Positions 7,361-14,002 of a stretch of DNA of 14,910 nucleotides are shown here, in pieces. The notes under the pieces are model-generated. The model made no database searches, was not told the DNA's origin, and saw only the letters and a program-made list of their open reading frames with translations. The number at the start of each line of letters is the position of its first letter. The first letter of the stretch is position 1. A program made the translations under genes and the position numbers. This DNA is from Bacillus sp. AFS037270 (GTDB lineage: Bacteria; Bacillota; Bacilli; Bacillales_B; DSM-18226), in assembly GCF_002585305.1 (NCBI RefSeq), contig NZ_NUNF01000050.1:1-14910 (forward strand), given 5' to 3'.

Positions 7361-7472
7361 TTGTTAATATAATCAATTTTTTGTTAATATCTGCTGAATT
7401 TTTGTTAATATATTTAAATTTTTGTTAATATGTCTCACTTTTTTGTTAACATCCGCTATTTTTTGTTAATAT
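7361..7472 (+). repeat. phased array 1: TTGTTAATAT x6 at 20-21 bp period
   Basis: TTGTTAATAT starts at 7361, 7381, 7402, 7422 and 7463, and TTGTTAACAT at 7443. Steps are 20, 21, 20, 21 and 20 bases, close to two turns of B-DNA. The intervening ~10 bases differ between units except for a T-run before most motifs. The array sits between the operon terminator and the SigB promoter of the next gene. Confidence 0.9.
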
Positions 7473-7509
7473 CTACAAATCTCTTGTCCTCCACTCTTCC
7501 ATTGAACAG

Positions 7510-7535
7510 GTTTCATCCACCCTCACAAAGGGTAC
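7510..7535 (+). promoter_or_regulatory. SigB-type promoter of the PfpI-like gene
   Basis: GTTTCA (7510-7515), 14-base spacer, GGGTAC (7530-7535). The -10 box is identical to that of the gsiB promoter in this window. It lies 35 bases before the start codon. Confidence 0.75.
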
Positions 7536-7570
7536 TTTAATATGGAGTCTTAGAAAAGGAGTGGATTGCT

Positions 7571-8086
7571 ATGAGCAAAAAAATTGCTGTGGTAGTAACA
7601 GATCATTTCGAGGATTCCGAGTACAGTGAGCCCGTCCAGGCCTTTAAGGAAAATGGGCACAAGATCACTGCAATCGAAATGGAAAAAGGTAAAACCGTGA
7701 AAGGAAAACAGGGACAGAGTGAAGTAATCATCGATAAAAGTATTGATGACGTCTCTCCAGAGGACTTTGATGCCCTATTCATTCCTGGTGGATTTTCACC
7801 GGATATCCTCCGTGCAGATGAGCGTTTTGTCCAATTCGCCAAAGCCTTCATGGATGCTAAAAAACCTGTATTAGCCATTTGCCACGGACCTCAGCTGCTC
7901 ATCACAGCGGAAACGCTTGAGGGGCGTGATGTTACCGGGTACAAGTCCATTCACGTGGATTTAAAGAATGCTGGCGCTAATTTGCATGACAAAGAGGTTG
8001 TCGTGTGCCAGAATCAACTGGTCACTAGCCGGCAGCCGGATGATATACCGGCCTTTGTCCAAGAATCATTAAGAATATTAGGGTAG
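7571..8086 (+). CDS. PfpI/DJ-1 superfamily protein (general stress protein 18-like)
   Basis: A 171-residue cytoplasmic protein of the DJ-1/PfpI fold. The nucleophile elbow is AICHGP with C104 and H105. The acidic partner is probably E14 in HFEDSEY, and the oxyanion-loop GG is in IPGGFSPD (71-78). Family members have been described as intracellular proteases, deglycase/glyoxalase-type enzymes or chaperones, and the activity here cannot be decided from sequence. It most resembles the Bacillus YfkM/YraA group; yfkM (GSP18) is SigB-dependent, which agrees with the SigB-type promoter upstream. AAAAGGAG lies 9 bases before the ATG. The gene is monocistronic and shares a hairpin with the convergent DoxX gene. 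Confidence 0.9.
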   Translation: MSKKIAVVVTDHFEDSEYSEPVQAFKENGHKITAIEMEKGKTVKGKQGQSEVIIDKSIDDVSPEDFDALFIPGGFSPDILRADERFVQFAKAFMDAKKPVLAICHGPQLLITAETLEGRDVTGYKSIHVDLKNAGANLHDKEVVVCQNQLVTSRQPDDIPAFVQESLRILG

Positions 8087-8090
8087 CATC

Positions 8091-8118
8091 AAGGCAGAAG
8101 GAACATCCTTCTGCCTTT
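8091..8118. terminator. shared hairpin between convergent genes
   Basis: AAGGCAGAAGGA (8091-8102) pairs with TCCTTCTGCCTT (8106-8117). The T-tail is short on both strands, so termination may be partial. Confidence 0.7.
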
Positions 8119-8125
8119 GTTGGTG

Positions 8126-8671
8126 TTAGCCATTTATTTTAAATGTTTCCTTGTGATCTAACTCTATGATCGTCATTCTTTTATTTCCTTTCGGTATTGC
8201 TTGTCGAACGAAAGGAATCACCCACCGATCAAGACCAAATTTCCCAGCATTGAAGCCTGCAAAAAGGATGATACCGCCTAACAAGATATCCACTGGGTTA
8301 GAAGAAATGGCTCCAGCAAACAAATAGGAGAAATTCATCATTAGTCCAAAAAACATAGCTGCAGTAGTTAAGCATCCTAAGATTAGGCCTAAACCAACTA
8401 AAAATTCACCAACAGGGATAACTGTATTAAAGACATGAACGTTAGGTAACGCAACCTGTTTTAAGAAATCAATATACCAACCAAATACAACTGCTCCGTC
8501 CGGCCCTTTCACTGGATTTGCGATAGCTCCTTTCAGGAACCCCGAAGCATCAAAATCCCCGCTTATTATCTTGCCCCAACCAGCCGCGAGCCAACTATAT
8601 CCAAGATATAAACGAAGAACTGTTAATATAATAGAAGCAATCTTGTTTTGTCTTAACCAATCTACTACCAT
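8126..8671 (-). CDS. DoxX-family membrane protein
   Basis: 181 residues with four predicted membrane segments (about 11-33, 82-104, 106-122 and 127-144). Family-typical stretches include RLYLGYSWLAAGWGKI (20-35), GEFLVGLGLILG (88-99) and a FDASGFLKG-like periplasmic region. DoxX/DoxD relatives include the quinone-linked thiosulfate dehydrogenase subunit; most bacterial DoxX proteins have no proven reaction. The start at 8671 is chosen because GGAGG lies six bases upstream, and the ATG at 8686 overlaps that site. Convergent with the PfpI-like gene, it has a 591-bp upstream gap that carries repeat arrays. No clear promoter was found; a weak TTGTTA-N15-TAAAAT pair lies close upstream. Confidence 0.85.
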   Translation of the reverse strand: MVVDWLRQNKIASIILTVLRLYLGYSWLAAGWGKIISGDFDASGFLKGAIANPVKGPDGAVVFGWYIDFLKQVALPNVHVFNTVIPVGEFLVGLGLILGCLTTAAMFFGLMMNFSYLFAGAISSNPVDILLGGIILFAGFNAGKFGLDRWVIPFVRQAIPKGNKRMTIIELDHKETFKING

Positions 8672-8846
8672 TTGCAACCTCCCCATAGAAAAGTAATTTT
8701 ATGTACGGTCTTACCATAACAAATTTATTTTTCCGTGCGGGAAGTTTCTTCACAATTTAACAAACTCTTAAATCTATTTAAAATAATGTAATTAATTATA
8801 TATTTCGTTACACTGTTGCAATGGAAAGGACTTCATTAGTAAGGAT

Positions 8847-8931
8847 TGCCGACAAAATGTATTACCATTTCTATTAACATGCGATGCCCAAACTTCTCAT
8901 GACAATTGGAATGCCCCCCCGTTCATGACAA
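8847..8931 (-). repeat. weak array 3: TTGT-led units at 25-26 bp period
   Basis: On the minus strand TTGTCATGA starts at 8931 and again at 8905. ATGTTAATA follows at 8880 and TTGTCGGCA at 8855, so the steps are 26, 25 and 25 bases. The first two units also share a GGGCAT block. The later units are degenerate, so only the first two are secure. Confidence 0.45.
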
Positions 8932-9058
8932 GTATCGGCTCCCTTCATTGAGCACTCGATTGAATAATAGGCTGCTTTTTACAGCATTTCCGAGAAATAG
9001 ATCCATCCATCAATCTGAAACCTAAATTCCGCTTGAAAATTGGATGCGCAGAGGGGAA

Positions 9059-9243
9059 TTCTACAAATAACATGCTGTATTCTACAAATTGGAGCGATAA
9101 TTAAACGAAATTTTTAGTAATTCTACATTACTTCGCATGAATTCTACAAAATTTGGAAATAAATTTCCAACAAAACAATTAATGAGTACAAATTCTACAA
9201 AGCTCAGGAGGTTTTCTACGAAATCAGGTGGTTATTCTACAAA
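9059..9243 (-). repeat. phased array 2: TTTGTAGAA (plus strand TTCTACAAA), 20-21 bp period
   Basis: Plus-strand TTCTACAAA starts at 9059, 9080, 9142, 9193 and 9235, with near copies at 9121 (7/9) and 9214 (8/9). Degenerate copies at 9101 (6/9) and about 9165 fill the gaps. Steps are 21, 21, 20, 21, 23, 28, 21 and 21 bases. It lies immediately 3' of phzF, whose stop codon is embedded in a related TTTTGTAATC. Confidence 0.85.
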
Positions 9244-9262
9244 ATACGGTAAATATACAAGA

Positions 9263-10144
9263 TTACAAAACCACTTCAAATTCCCTAACAAACACCGCAT
9301 TCCCAGTAATCTCAATATCATAACTATCCTCCGCCTTAGCAACATGAACGGTAACCCGCCCATCTTTCCCCATTTCCTGCCCCTGCTCTACCACTAGATT
9401 CAATGAATCTTCAAAATCGGTCTTTATGTATTTGGCATAATAAGCCCCCATGACACCTGATGCGGTTCCTGTGACAGGATCCTCGATGGTCCCGGAATAT
9501 GGGGAAGAAAAGTGACGGCCGTGCAGGTCGGCTTCCGGATGATAGGTTTCCAAACAAATGGGATGAATAGAGGCTTGCGGCATTTCTCTTAAAATAGCCG
9601 GGAACAACTCATTATTGGGTTTCATTTTTTCAAAGGATGCTAGTTTTCTTATTGGGACTAATAGTGTCCAAATCCCCGTACTTCCATAGAGAATCGGCAG
9701 ATCCGCATCGATCTCCTCTTTCGTTAACCCTATCGCACTTGCTAACTCTTCCTTAGAACCGTTAAACTCTTTAAACTGTGGTGCTGCCTGTTTCATCGTA
9801 ATAAATGATTGCTCATCTATTTTGATGGGTAAAATGCCTGCTTTTGTTTCGATGGTAATATCAGTCTTATCGCCTAACTGCCCGCTCGTTTTTAGAGCAT
9901 AAACCATTGCCATGGTTCCATGTCCGCACAAGTTCATTTCGTGGCCGGGCGTAAAAAAGCGGATTCTAAGGTCCGCGATGTCTGATTTAACGGGAAAAGC
10001 GGTCTCATTAAACCCTACTTTTAACGCAACCTCTTGCATTTCCTCCTCCGTCAGATCATCCCCATTTAAAACGACCCCTGCCGGATTCCCTTTATTCGGT
10101 TCCTTACTAAATGCGTCATATTGAAACACCCTAACGGATTTCAC
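9263..10144 (-). CDS. PhzF-family isomerase/epimerase-like protein
   Basis: 293 residues of the PhzF / diaminopimelate-epimerase fold. The catalytic glutamate of the family is E47 in GFNETAF. Conserved motifs are GNPAGVV (19-25), [15 protein letters not shown] (63-77) and [10 protein letters not shown] (221-230). The family includes the phenazine enzyme PhzF, but most Bacillus members (the YfhB group) have unknown substrates and lie outside phenazine clusters; no phenazine genes are seen here. The start is taken as GTG 10144 because AAGGGGG lies 10 bases upstream and the protein then begins [11 protein letters not shown], as in the family. ATG 10186 has no ribosome binding site. It follows the SAM methyltransferase gene on the same strand, with a terminator between. 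Its 3' end runs straight into phased array 2. Confidence 0.9.
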   Translation of the reverse strand: MKSVRVFQYDAFSKEPNKGNPAGVVLNGDDLTEEEMQEVALKVGFNETAFPVKSDIADLRIRFFTPGHEMNLCGHGTMAMVYALKTSGQLGDKTDITIETKAGILPIKIDEQSFITMKQAAPQFKEFNGSKEELASAIGLTKEEIDADLPILYGSTGIWTLLVPIRKLASFEKMKPNNELFPAILREMPQASIHPICLETYHPEADLHGRHFSSPYSGTIEDPVTGTASGVMGAYYAKYIKTDFEDSLNLVVEQGQEMGKDGRVTVHVAKAEDSYDIEITGNAVFVREFEVVL

Positions 10145-10176
10145 CTTTTTAAGTCCCCCTTTTTTTCTACCAATAG

Positions 10177-10194
10177 TAAAATACATCTATTTTA
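10177..10194. promoter_or_regulatory. AT-rich palindrome upstream of phzF
   Basis: TAAAATA-CATC-TATTTTA has perfect 7-bp arms around a 4-base centre, 33-50 bases before the GTG start. It could be an operator or part of the phzF promoter. AT-rich palindromes also arise by chance in such sequence. Confidence 0.3.
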
Positions 10195-10202
10195 AGTAGA
10201 TT

Positions 10203-10229
10203 AAAAAAAGTCACATGTACTAGTGACTT
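10203..10229 (-). terminator. intrinsic terminator of the LCM-type methyltransferase gene
   Basis: On the minus strand AAGTCAC pairs with GTGACTT around an eight-base loop and is followed by a run of T (plus-strand A, 10203-10209). It separates the methyltransferase gene from phzF. Confidence 0.75.
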
Positions 10230-10241
10230 AGGTAATTTCTA

Positions 10242-11054
10242 TTACACAAATCGTAAATGCACAAACTTCAACATCTTGATTAAATCGACAAGCCGTACCA
10301 TTAGCCGCGTACCGCTTTCCCACTGCTTGCTGACCGGAATCCCTTTAAAATACGGTTCAGACGATACGACCTTGATGTTAGGCGACCAGCTTTGTAGTAC
10401 TTTGGGATTGTTGACATAGAAATACATTTTGGCGCCCTTGTTTCCTGTTTTTTCAACGGTCCGATTGGAGATGTTGACTGCAAATTTCGATTCTGCATCA
10501 AAGAACAACTCGCCTCCCGGAAAACGTGTTGCCATTGCTCGTAACATTTCTTTGAGCTGACTTTCCTGAAAATAATAGAAAACTCCAGCAGAGATAAAAA
10601 GGATACCATCCTCCTTGTTAAAAATCACATCGTCAAACCAGGATACATCGAAAAAGGATTTGGCAATGCTGTTGTTTCTAGGTGTGTCTGTAATCAGCGT
10701 TTGGCGGAAGGCAATCGCATCAGGTAAATCAAGGTTATACCAGTTAATCGTGCCGTTATCCACCCTTGAAAAAGTGGTATCAAGCCCCGCACCGATGTTG
10801 ACAATCGTAGCCCGAGGATGTTTTTGGATAAATGCCCGGACCGTATCGTCAATTTTTCGAGCTCGTACAATATAGCTGATGCCGCCATATTCCCCAAATG
10901 TCTTGGCTATTTCGGTAAAATCAACCTCACACCTGGCAATGATTTCGATCGCTTCTTTGTCGTATAGGATATCCGGGTTCTTCTCACTGGCAGTGGCGCG
11001 TCCCCAAAGAGGGATGAGCATGGTGGCTTGAACGGATTGTAGGTTTATCGTCAC
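10242..11054 (-). CDS. class I SAM methyltransferase, leucine carboxyl methyltransferase (LCM/Tcmp) family
   Basis: A 270-residue soluble protein. The SAM-binding motif is VNIGAGLDTTFSRV (85-98), the family's GAGLDTR-type signature with T in place of R. The ribose-binding acidic residue lies in WYNLDLPD (105-112), and SAGVFYYF (155-162) matches the family's motif IV region. Bacterial relatives are O-methyltransferases of polyketides and other small molecules; the acceptor here is not evident. The start is GTG 11054, with AAGGAGG 8 bases upstream and no better ATG. It is divergent from the purine permease gene. A possible structured leader precedes it (11120-11186). It may belong with phzF in a small metabolic pathway, but the terminator between them argues for separate control. 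Confidence 0.85.
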   Translation of the reverse strand: MTINLQSVQATMLIPLWGRATASEKNPDILYDKEAIEIIARCEVDFTEIAKTFGEYGGISYIVRARKIDDTVRAFIQKHPRATIVNIGAGLDTTFSRVDNGTINWYNLDLPDAIAFRQTLITDTPRNNSIAKSFFDVSWFDDVIFNKEDGILFISAGVFYYFQESQLKEMLRAMATRFPGGELFFDAESKFAVNISNRTVEKTGNKGAKMYFYVNNPKVLQSWSPNIKVVSSEPYFKGIPVSKQWESGTRLMVRLVDLIKMLKFVHLRFV

Positions 11055-11119
11055 TTATCGCTCCTCCTTCAGATATTTTTAAATAAGCTTCATGATTTGT
11101 TAATAGTTTGTTCATCTAT

Positions 11120-11186
11120 GGGGTGTAAGATAAACCTATGAAATTGATTTTACCTCTTTTTCATAAATGACCCCCTTTTAATTATA
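11120..11186 (-). promoter_or_regulatory. candidate promoter and structured 5' leader of the methyltransferase gene
   Basis: Minus-strand TATAAT lies at 11186-11181 with no good -35. A transcript starting near 11175 would open with GGGGGT, complementary to ACCCC at 11124-11120. Inside, TATGAAA (11165-11159) can pair with TTTCATA (11143-11137), and GTAAAAT (11153-11147) with ATCTTAC (11131-11125). These two pairings interleave, as in an H-type pseudoknot. It matches no riboswitch I know. Pairings of this size can occur by chance in AT-rich sequence. Confidence 0.3.
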
Positions 11187-11196
11187 TATTGTTTGG

Positions 11197-11228
11197 TCCA
11201 GCTGGTCTTCAGCTGGATATTTTTTTTT
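11197..11228 (+). terminator. orphan intrinsic terminator upstream of the permease gene
   Basis: TCCAGCTG (11197-11204) pairs with CAGCTGGA (11210-11217) and is followed by TA and nine T. It is oriented rightwards, but no rightward gene precedes it: the upstream gene reads leftwards and starts at 11054. It may end an unseen small RNA or act as a leader attenuator. Confidence 0.75.
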
Positions 11229-11252
11229 GTTTATGTAACCTTACATTTTTGT

Positions 11253-11301
11253 TATAATAACCCCCGGCATAAGTTAAATAAATGAACTTAATGCGGGTGG
11301 G
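11253..11301 (+). promoter_or_regulatory. candidate promoter and hairpin leader of the permease gene
   Basis: A perfect TATAAT lies at 11253-11258, with weak TTTATG 17 bases upstream (11230-11235). An imperfect inverted repeat follows at once: GCATAAGTT (11267-11275) against AACTTAATGC (11285-11294), flanked by CCCCC and GGGTGGG that can extend the stem. It would form at the 5' end of the mRNA. It does not match the purine riboswitch consensus. Confidence 0.45.
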
Positions 11302-11333
11302 AGAGGGAAATCGCGAAAGTGTGATAATAAACA

Positions 11334-12623
11334 ATGAAAGGGGTATTTAAACTTAAGCAGCATGAAACCAATATTAGAAAGGAGGTTATAGCAGGGTTAA
11401 CCTCATTTTTTTCGATCGTCTATATTCTTGCCGTCAACGGAAAGATTCTTGAAGATGCTGGAATCCCTTTAGAAGCTGGAATTATTGCAACTGTACTATC
11501 ATCGTTTATCGGATGTTTACTGGTTGCCTTTATCGCCAATGCACCATTAATTATAGTTCCGGGGATGGGGATTAATGCCTTATTTACGTTTACGATTGTG
11601 GGTTCGTTAGGGCTTGATTATAAGGAGGCTTTAGGGGCTGTTGTCCTTTCTGGCATACTTTTTGTTATCGTTGCCTTTACGAAATTACACAGCATCCTAA
11701 CAAGAGCGATTCCAGATTCATTAAAAGAATCGATATCAGTTGGTATTGGCCTATTTATTGCCTTCATTGGTCTTCAAAAAAGTGGGATTGTTGTCGGGAG
11801 CCCGACTAATTTTGTTTCCCTTGGTGAGTTATCTTCGCCTATTGTGTTGGCTTCGATTATTAATCTCATCACTGCGTTATTTCTGTTCTTAAAGAAAATA
11901 CCGGGGAATTTTTTAATCACCATCATCCTAGGTACGATTGTTTCCTATTTTTTTGGACTGGTTGATTTTAAAGAGATGGACACTAGCTTCATTTCCTTTG
12001 AGAGCTATAAGGATGTGTTCCTAAGCAGCCATTTTGGAAAGTGGTCTTTCCTTCCATTTTGGTCCGCTGTCTTCTCACTGGTGTTAGTGCTTGTCTTTGA
12101 AAATATCGGGTTGGTGCATTCCCAAGTGAATGGGATGCTTCAGGCACCCGAAAAGAGCGGGAAATCTTTAAAGGCAATCTCGATTTCCACGATTGTTTGT
12201 GGATTGTTAGGCACAAGTCCTGCTGTTTCGACGGTTGAAACAGCGGCGGGTATTACCACGGGCGGCAGAACTGGGTTAACCTCTGTTGTAACAGGTTCAC
12301 TTCTTCTGTTATCTCTTTTTTTCATGCCGTTTATCAAATTAGTACCAGAAACCGCGATCACTCCGATTCTGATTATTATCGGGGGATTGATGATGACAAA
12401 TGTAGTAAATATCGATTTCTCTGATTTTACTGAAGCATTTCCGGCCTTTCTGGTGATCATCATGATTCCATTAACCTATAGTATTGTTGATGGAATTGCT
12501 TTCGGATTTATCGCTTATCCGCTTGTTAAAGTTTTTTCTAATAAATTAAATCAGATTTCACTTTCAAGCGTCATTATTTCACTGTTGTTCTTTACCAATT
12601 TTCTGCTTCATGCAGTTGGTTAG
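11334..12623 (+). CDS. AzgA-like (NCS2) purine/nucleobase permease
   Basis: A 429-residue integral membrane protein of the AzgA branch of nucleobase transporters, alignable from its first residues with Bacillus PbuG/PbuO. Family landmarks are GLTSFFSIVYILAVN (21-35), IIVPGMGINALFTF (73-86), a GTS...VETAAG block (293-306) and GGRTG (310-314). The usual FDTxGT motif in the middle reads FENIGL (255-260), and the loop after the first segment is shorter than in PbuG. It may therefore have different specificity from a hypoxanthine/guanine permease. The ATG at 11334 fits the family's N-terminus, and an in-frame stop lies six bases upstream. No proper ribosome binding site precedes it (AAGTGTGAT only), so translation may be weak or controlled. 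It is convergent with nupC. Confidence 0.88.
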   Translation: MKGVFKLKQHETNIRKEVIAGLTSFFSIVYILAVNGKILEDAGIPLEAGIIATVLSSFIGCLLVAFIANAPLIIVPGMGINALFTFTIVGSLGLDYKEALGAVVLSGILFVIVAFTKLHSILTRAIPDSLKESISVGIGLFIAFIGLQKSGIVVGSPTNFVSLGELSSPIVLASIINLITALFLFLKKIPGNFLITIILGTIVSYFFGLVDFKEMDTSFISFESYKDVFLSSHFGKWSFLPFWSAVFSLVLVLVFENIGLVHSQVNGMLQAPEKSGKSLKAISISTIVCGLLGTSPAVSTVETAAGITTGGRTGLTSVVTGSLLLLSLFFMPFIKLVPETAITPILIIIGGLMMTNVVNIDFSDFTEAFPAFLVIIMIPLTYSIVDGIAFGFIAYPLVKVFSNKLNQISLSSVIISLLFFTNFLLHAVG

Positions 12624-12640
12624 GAAAATGAACTAATAAG

Positions 12641-12677
12641 AAGAAGACCTCTTAAATACCAAGAGGTCTTCTTTTTT
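12641..12677. terminator. bidirectional terminator between permease and nupC
   Basis: AAGAAGACCTCTT (12641-12653) pairs perfectly with AAGAGGTCTTCTT (12661-12673). A T-run follows on the plus strand and a shorter T-rich run on the minus strand. Confidence 0.9.
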
Positions 12678-12684
12678 ACTAGTG

Positions 12685-13866
12685 TTATAAAACTACACTT
12701 ACAATCACGGATGATAAAACACTTACTAAAGTTGCTCCATACAATAACTTTAAGCCAAATCGAGCGACTGTATTACCCTGCTTTTCGTTTAAGCTTTTTA
12801 CTGCTCCGGCAACGATTCCGATGGAAGAAAAGTTTGCAAACGAGACAAGGAATACTGAAATAATCCCTAATGTACGTGGACTAAAGCTAGATTGTATTTT
12901 CGTTAAATCCATCATGGCTACGAACTCATTCGTGACAAGCTTCGTTGCCATAATTCCTCCAGCCCGGACGGTTTCTGAAAATGGGACACCCATGATAAAG
13001 GCAAGCGGCGAAAAAACATATCCTAAAATTTCCTGGAATGAAATCCCGAAAATCAGATCAAATACGTTATTAATTCCAGCAATTAACGCCACAAAACCGA
13101 TTAACATCGCCCCAACAATGACGGCTACTTTAAACCCATCGATAATATATTCCCCTAGCATTTCAAAGAAGCTTTGTTTTTCCACCTCTTGGATCACCAG
13201 TATATCCTCACTTGGATTTACCTGATAGGGGTTAATGATCGAGGTTATGATAAATCCGCCAAATAAATTAATGACCAGTGCGGTGACCACATATTTCGGT
13301 TCAATCATTGTCATATAGGCTCCGACGATCGACATTGAGACGGTAGACATTGCGGAGGCACACAACGTATATAAACGATTCGCAGGGAGCAGACCCAGCT
13401 GTTTCTTCACCGTGATAAACACTTCAGATTGACCAACGATTGCCGAGGCCACTGCGTTATATGATTCCAATTTCCCCATACCATTCACTTTGCTTAGCAA
13501 TAAACCAATCGCCTTCATAATGAAGGGAAGAATTTTTAAATACTGAAAAATGCCAATTAAGACGGAAATGAACACAATCGGAAGCAGGACCGTCAGAAAG
13601 AACGGCGCTTCTCCTTTATTCGCAAGCCCGCCAAACACAAACGATACCCCACTGCCGGCATACTCTAATAATTTACTAAACACCTCAGCAAACCCTTTAA
13701 TTAAAACTAAACCGAATGTTGTATTTAATAATAAAGCAGACAAAATGACTTGAATCACGATCATAAGGAAGATCGGCTTCCATTTAATCTGTTTCCGATT
13801 ATTGCTGGCCAGATAGGCTAGTCCAAAAACTACTAATAATCCAATAATGGCAATGATGTACCTCAT
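12685..13866 (-). CDS. nupC: NupC-type concentrative nucleoside transporter
   Basis: 393 residues, the same length as recalled for B. subtilis NupC, with about eight to ten hydrophobic segments. CNT-family landmarks are GQSEVF (145-150), SAMSTVS (171-177), NLFGGFI (200-206), TNEFVAM (312-318) and FANFSSIGI (343-351). These fit cation-coupled uptake of nucleosides. The start at 13866 follows GGAGG by nine bases and gives the family's short N-terminus; ATG 13935 lacks a site and would add 23 residues. In B. subtilis nupC lies with dra and pdp, but here it stands alone, convergent with a purine permease and divergent from a TrmB-family regulator. The upstream region carries a cre-like site and two palindromes, pointing to catabolite and local control. 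Confidence 0.92.
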   Translation of the reverse strand: MRYIIAIIGLLVVFGLAYLASNNRKQIKWKPIFLMIVIQVILSALLLNTTFGLVLIKGFAEVFSKLLEYAGSGVSFVFGGLANKGEAPFFLTVLLPIVFISVLIGIFQYLKILPFIMKAIGLLLSKVNGMGKLESYNAVASAIVGQSEVFITVKKQLGLLPANRLYTLCASAMSTVSMSIVGAYMTMIEPKYVVTALVINLFGGFIITSIINPYQVNPSEDILVIQEVEKQSFFEMLGEYIIDGFKVAVIVGAMLIGFVALIAGINNVFDLIFGISFQEILGYVFSPLAFIMGVPFSETVRAGGIMATKLVTNEFVAMMDLTKIQSSFSPRTLGIISVFLVSFANFSSIGIVAGAVKSLNEKQGNTVARFGLKLLYGATLVSVLSSVIVSVVL

Positions 13867-13897
13867 AGTTAAGTTCCTCCATGCTGTCTTTCCTTTT

Positions 13898-13923
13898 TGA
13901 ATTCGCTTACAATTATAAGCGAA
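13898..13923. promoter_or_regulatory. cre-like site and 22-bp palindrome over the nupC -10 region
   Basis: TGAATTCGCTTACA (13898-13911) matches the CcpA cre consensus TGWNANCGNTNWCA at 13 of 14 positions. It overlaps the palindrome TTCGCTTA-N6-TAAGCGAA (13902-13923), whose centre holds a minus-strand TATAAT (13917-13912), the best -10 for nupC. The -35 is weak, so activation or repression here is plausible. Confidence 0.5.
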
Positions 13924-13939
13924 AATTTTCAACAACGAT

Positions 13940-13961
13940 GATTACTATATCAGTAGTAACC
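13940..13961. promoter_or_regulatory. second 22-bp palindrome between nupC and the TrmB-like gene
   Basis: GATTACTA-N6-TAGTAACC has seven of eight base pairs in its arms. The TACT...AGTA core recalls the TACTNNNAGTA element reported for archaeal TrmB, with a longer spacer. Its centre is 38 bp from that of the first palindrome. It is a good candidate operator for the divergent regulator. Confidence 0.45.
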
Positions 13962-14002
13962 AACCTTGTAAAGGCAGATCACATTTTATTCATAAGAAAT
14001 AT

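Larger units (their letters stand above)
8672..9262. other. 591-bp intergenic region dominated by repeats
   Basis: It holds no credible gene. From left to right it contains the doxX ribosome binding site, AT-rich sequence, array 3, a C7 run at 8914-8920, an unassigned stretch (8932-9058) with a weak GCTG/CAGC hairpin near 8971-8987, then array 2. No strong terminator for phzF is visible here. Confidence 0.6.

Noticed and set aside
7361..7472. CRISPR array
   Set aside because: The repeated unit is only ~10 bp with ~10-bp gaps, spacers are too short, and no cas genes are present.
8738..8757. Rex- or FNR-like site upstream of doxX
   Set aside because: One half-site TTGTGAA is seen on the minus strand, but the second half does not match.
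9137..9397. 86-codon plus-strand frame across phased array 2
   Set aside because: The apparent protein periodicity (NSTK-like repeats) is produced by the DNA array itself; there is no ribosome binding site and the frame runs antisense into phzF.
11153..11175. Tiny leader peptide MKKR with AAAGGGGG site upstream of the LCM-type methyltransferase gene
   Set aside because: On the minus strand ATG AAA AAG AGG TAA follows a good ribosome binding site, but it has only four codons, and if the -10 at 11186-11181 is right the site would be at the very 5' end of the RNA. Too little to call a gene.
11232..11333. Purine riboswitch in front of the permease gene
   Set aside because: Purine permease genes in Bacillus often have one, but the conserved loop and junction bases of the purine aptamer are absent and there is no terminator between this leader and the start codon.
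12821..13225. 134-codon open frame on the plus strand inside nupC
   Set aside because: It is antisense to a clear transporter gene, has low-complexity composition from the opposite strand's membrane codons, and has no start signal.
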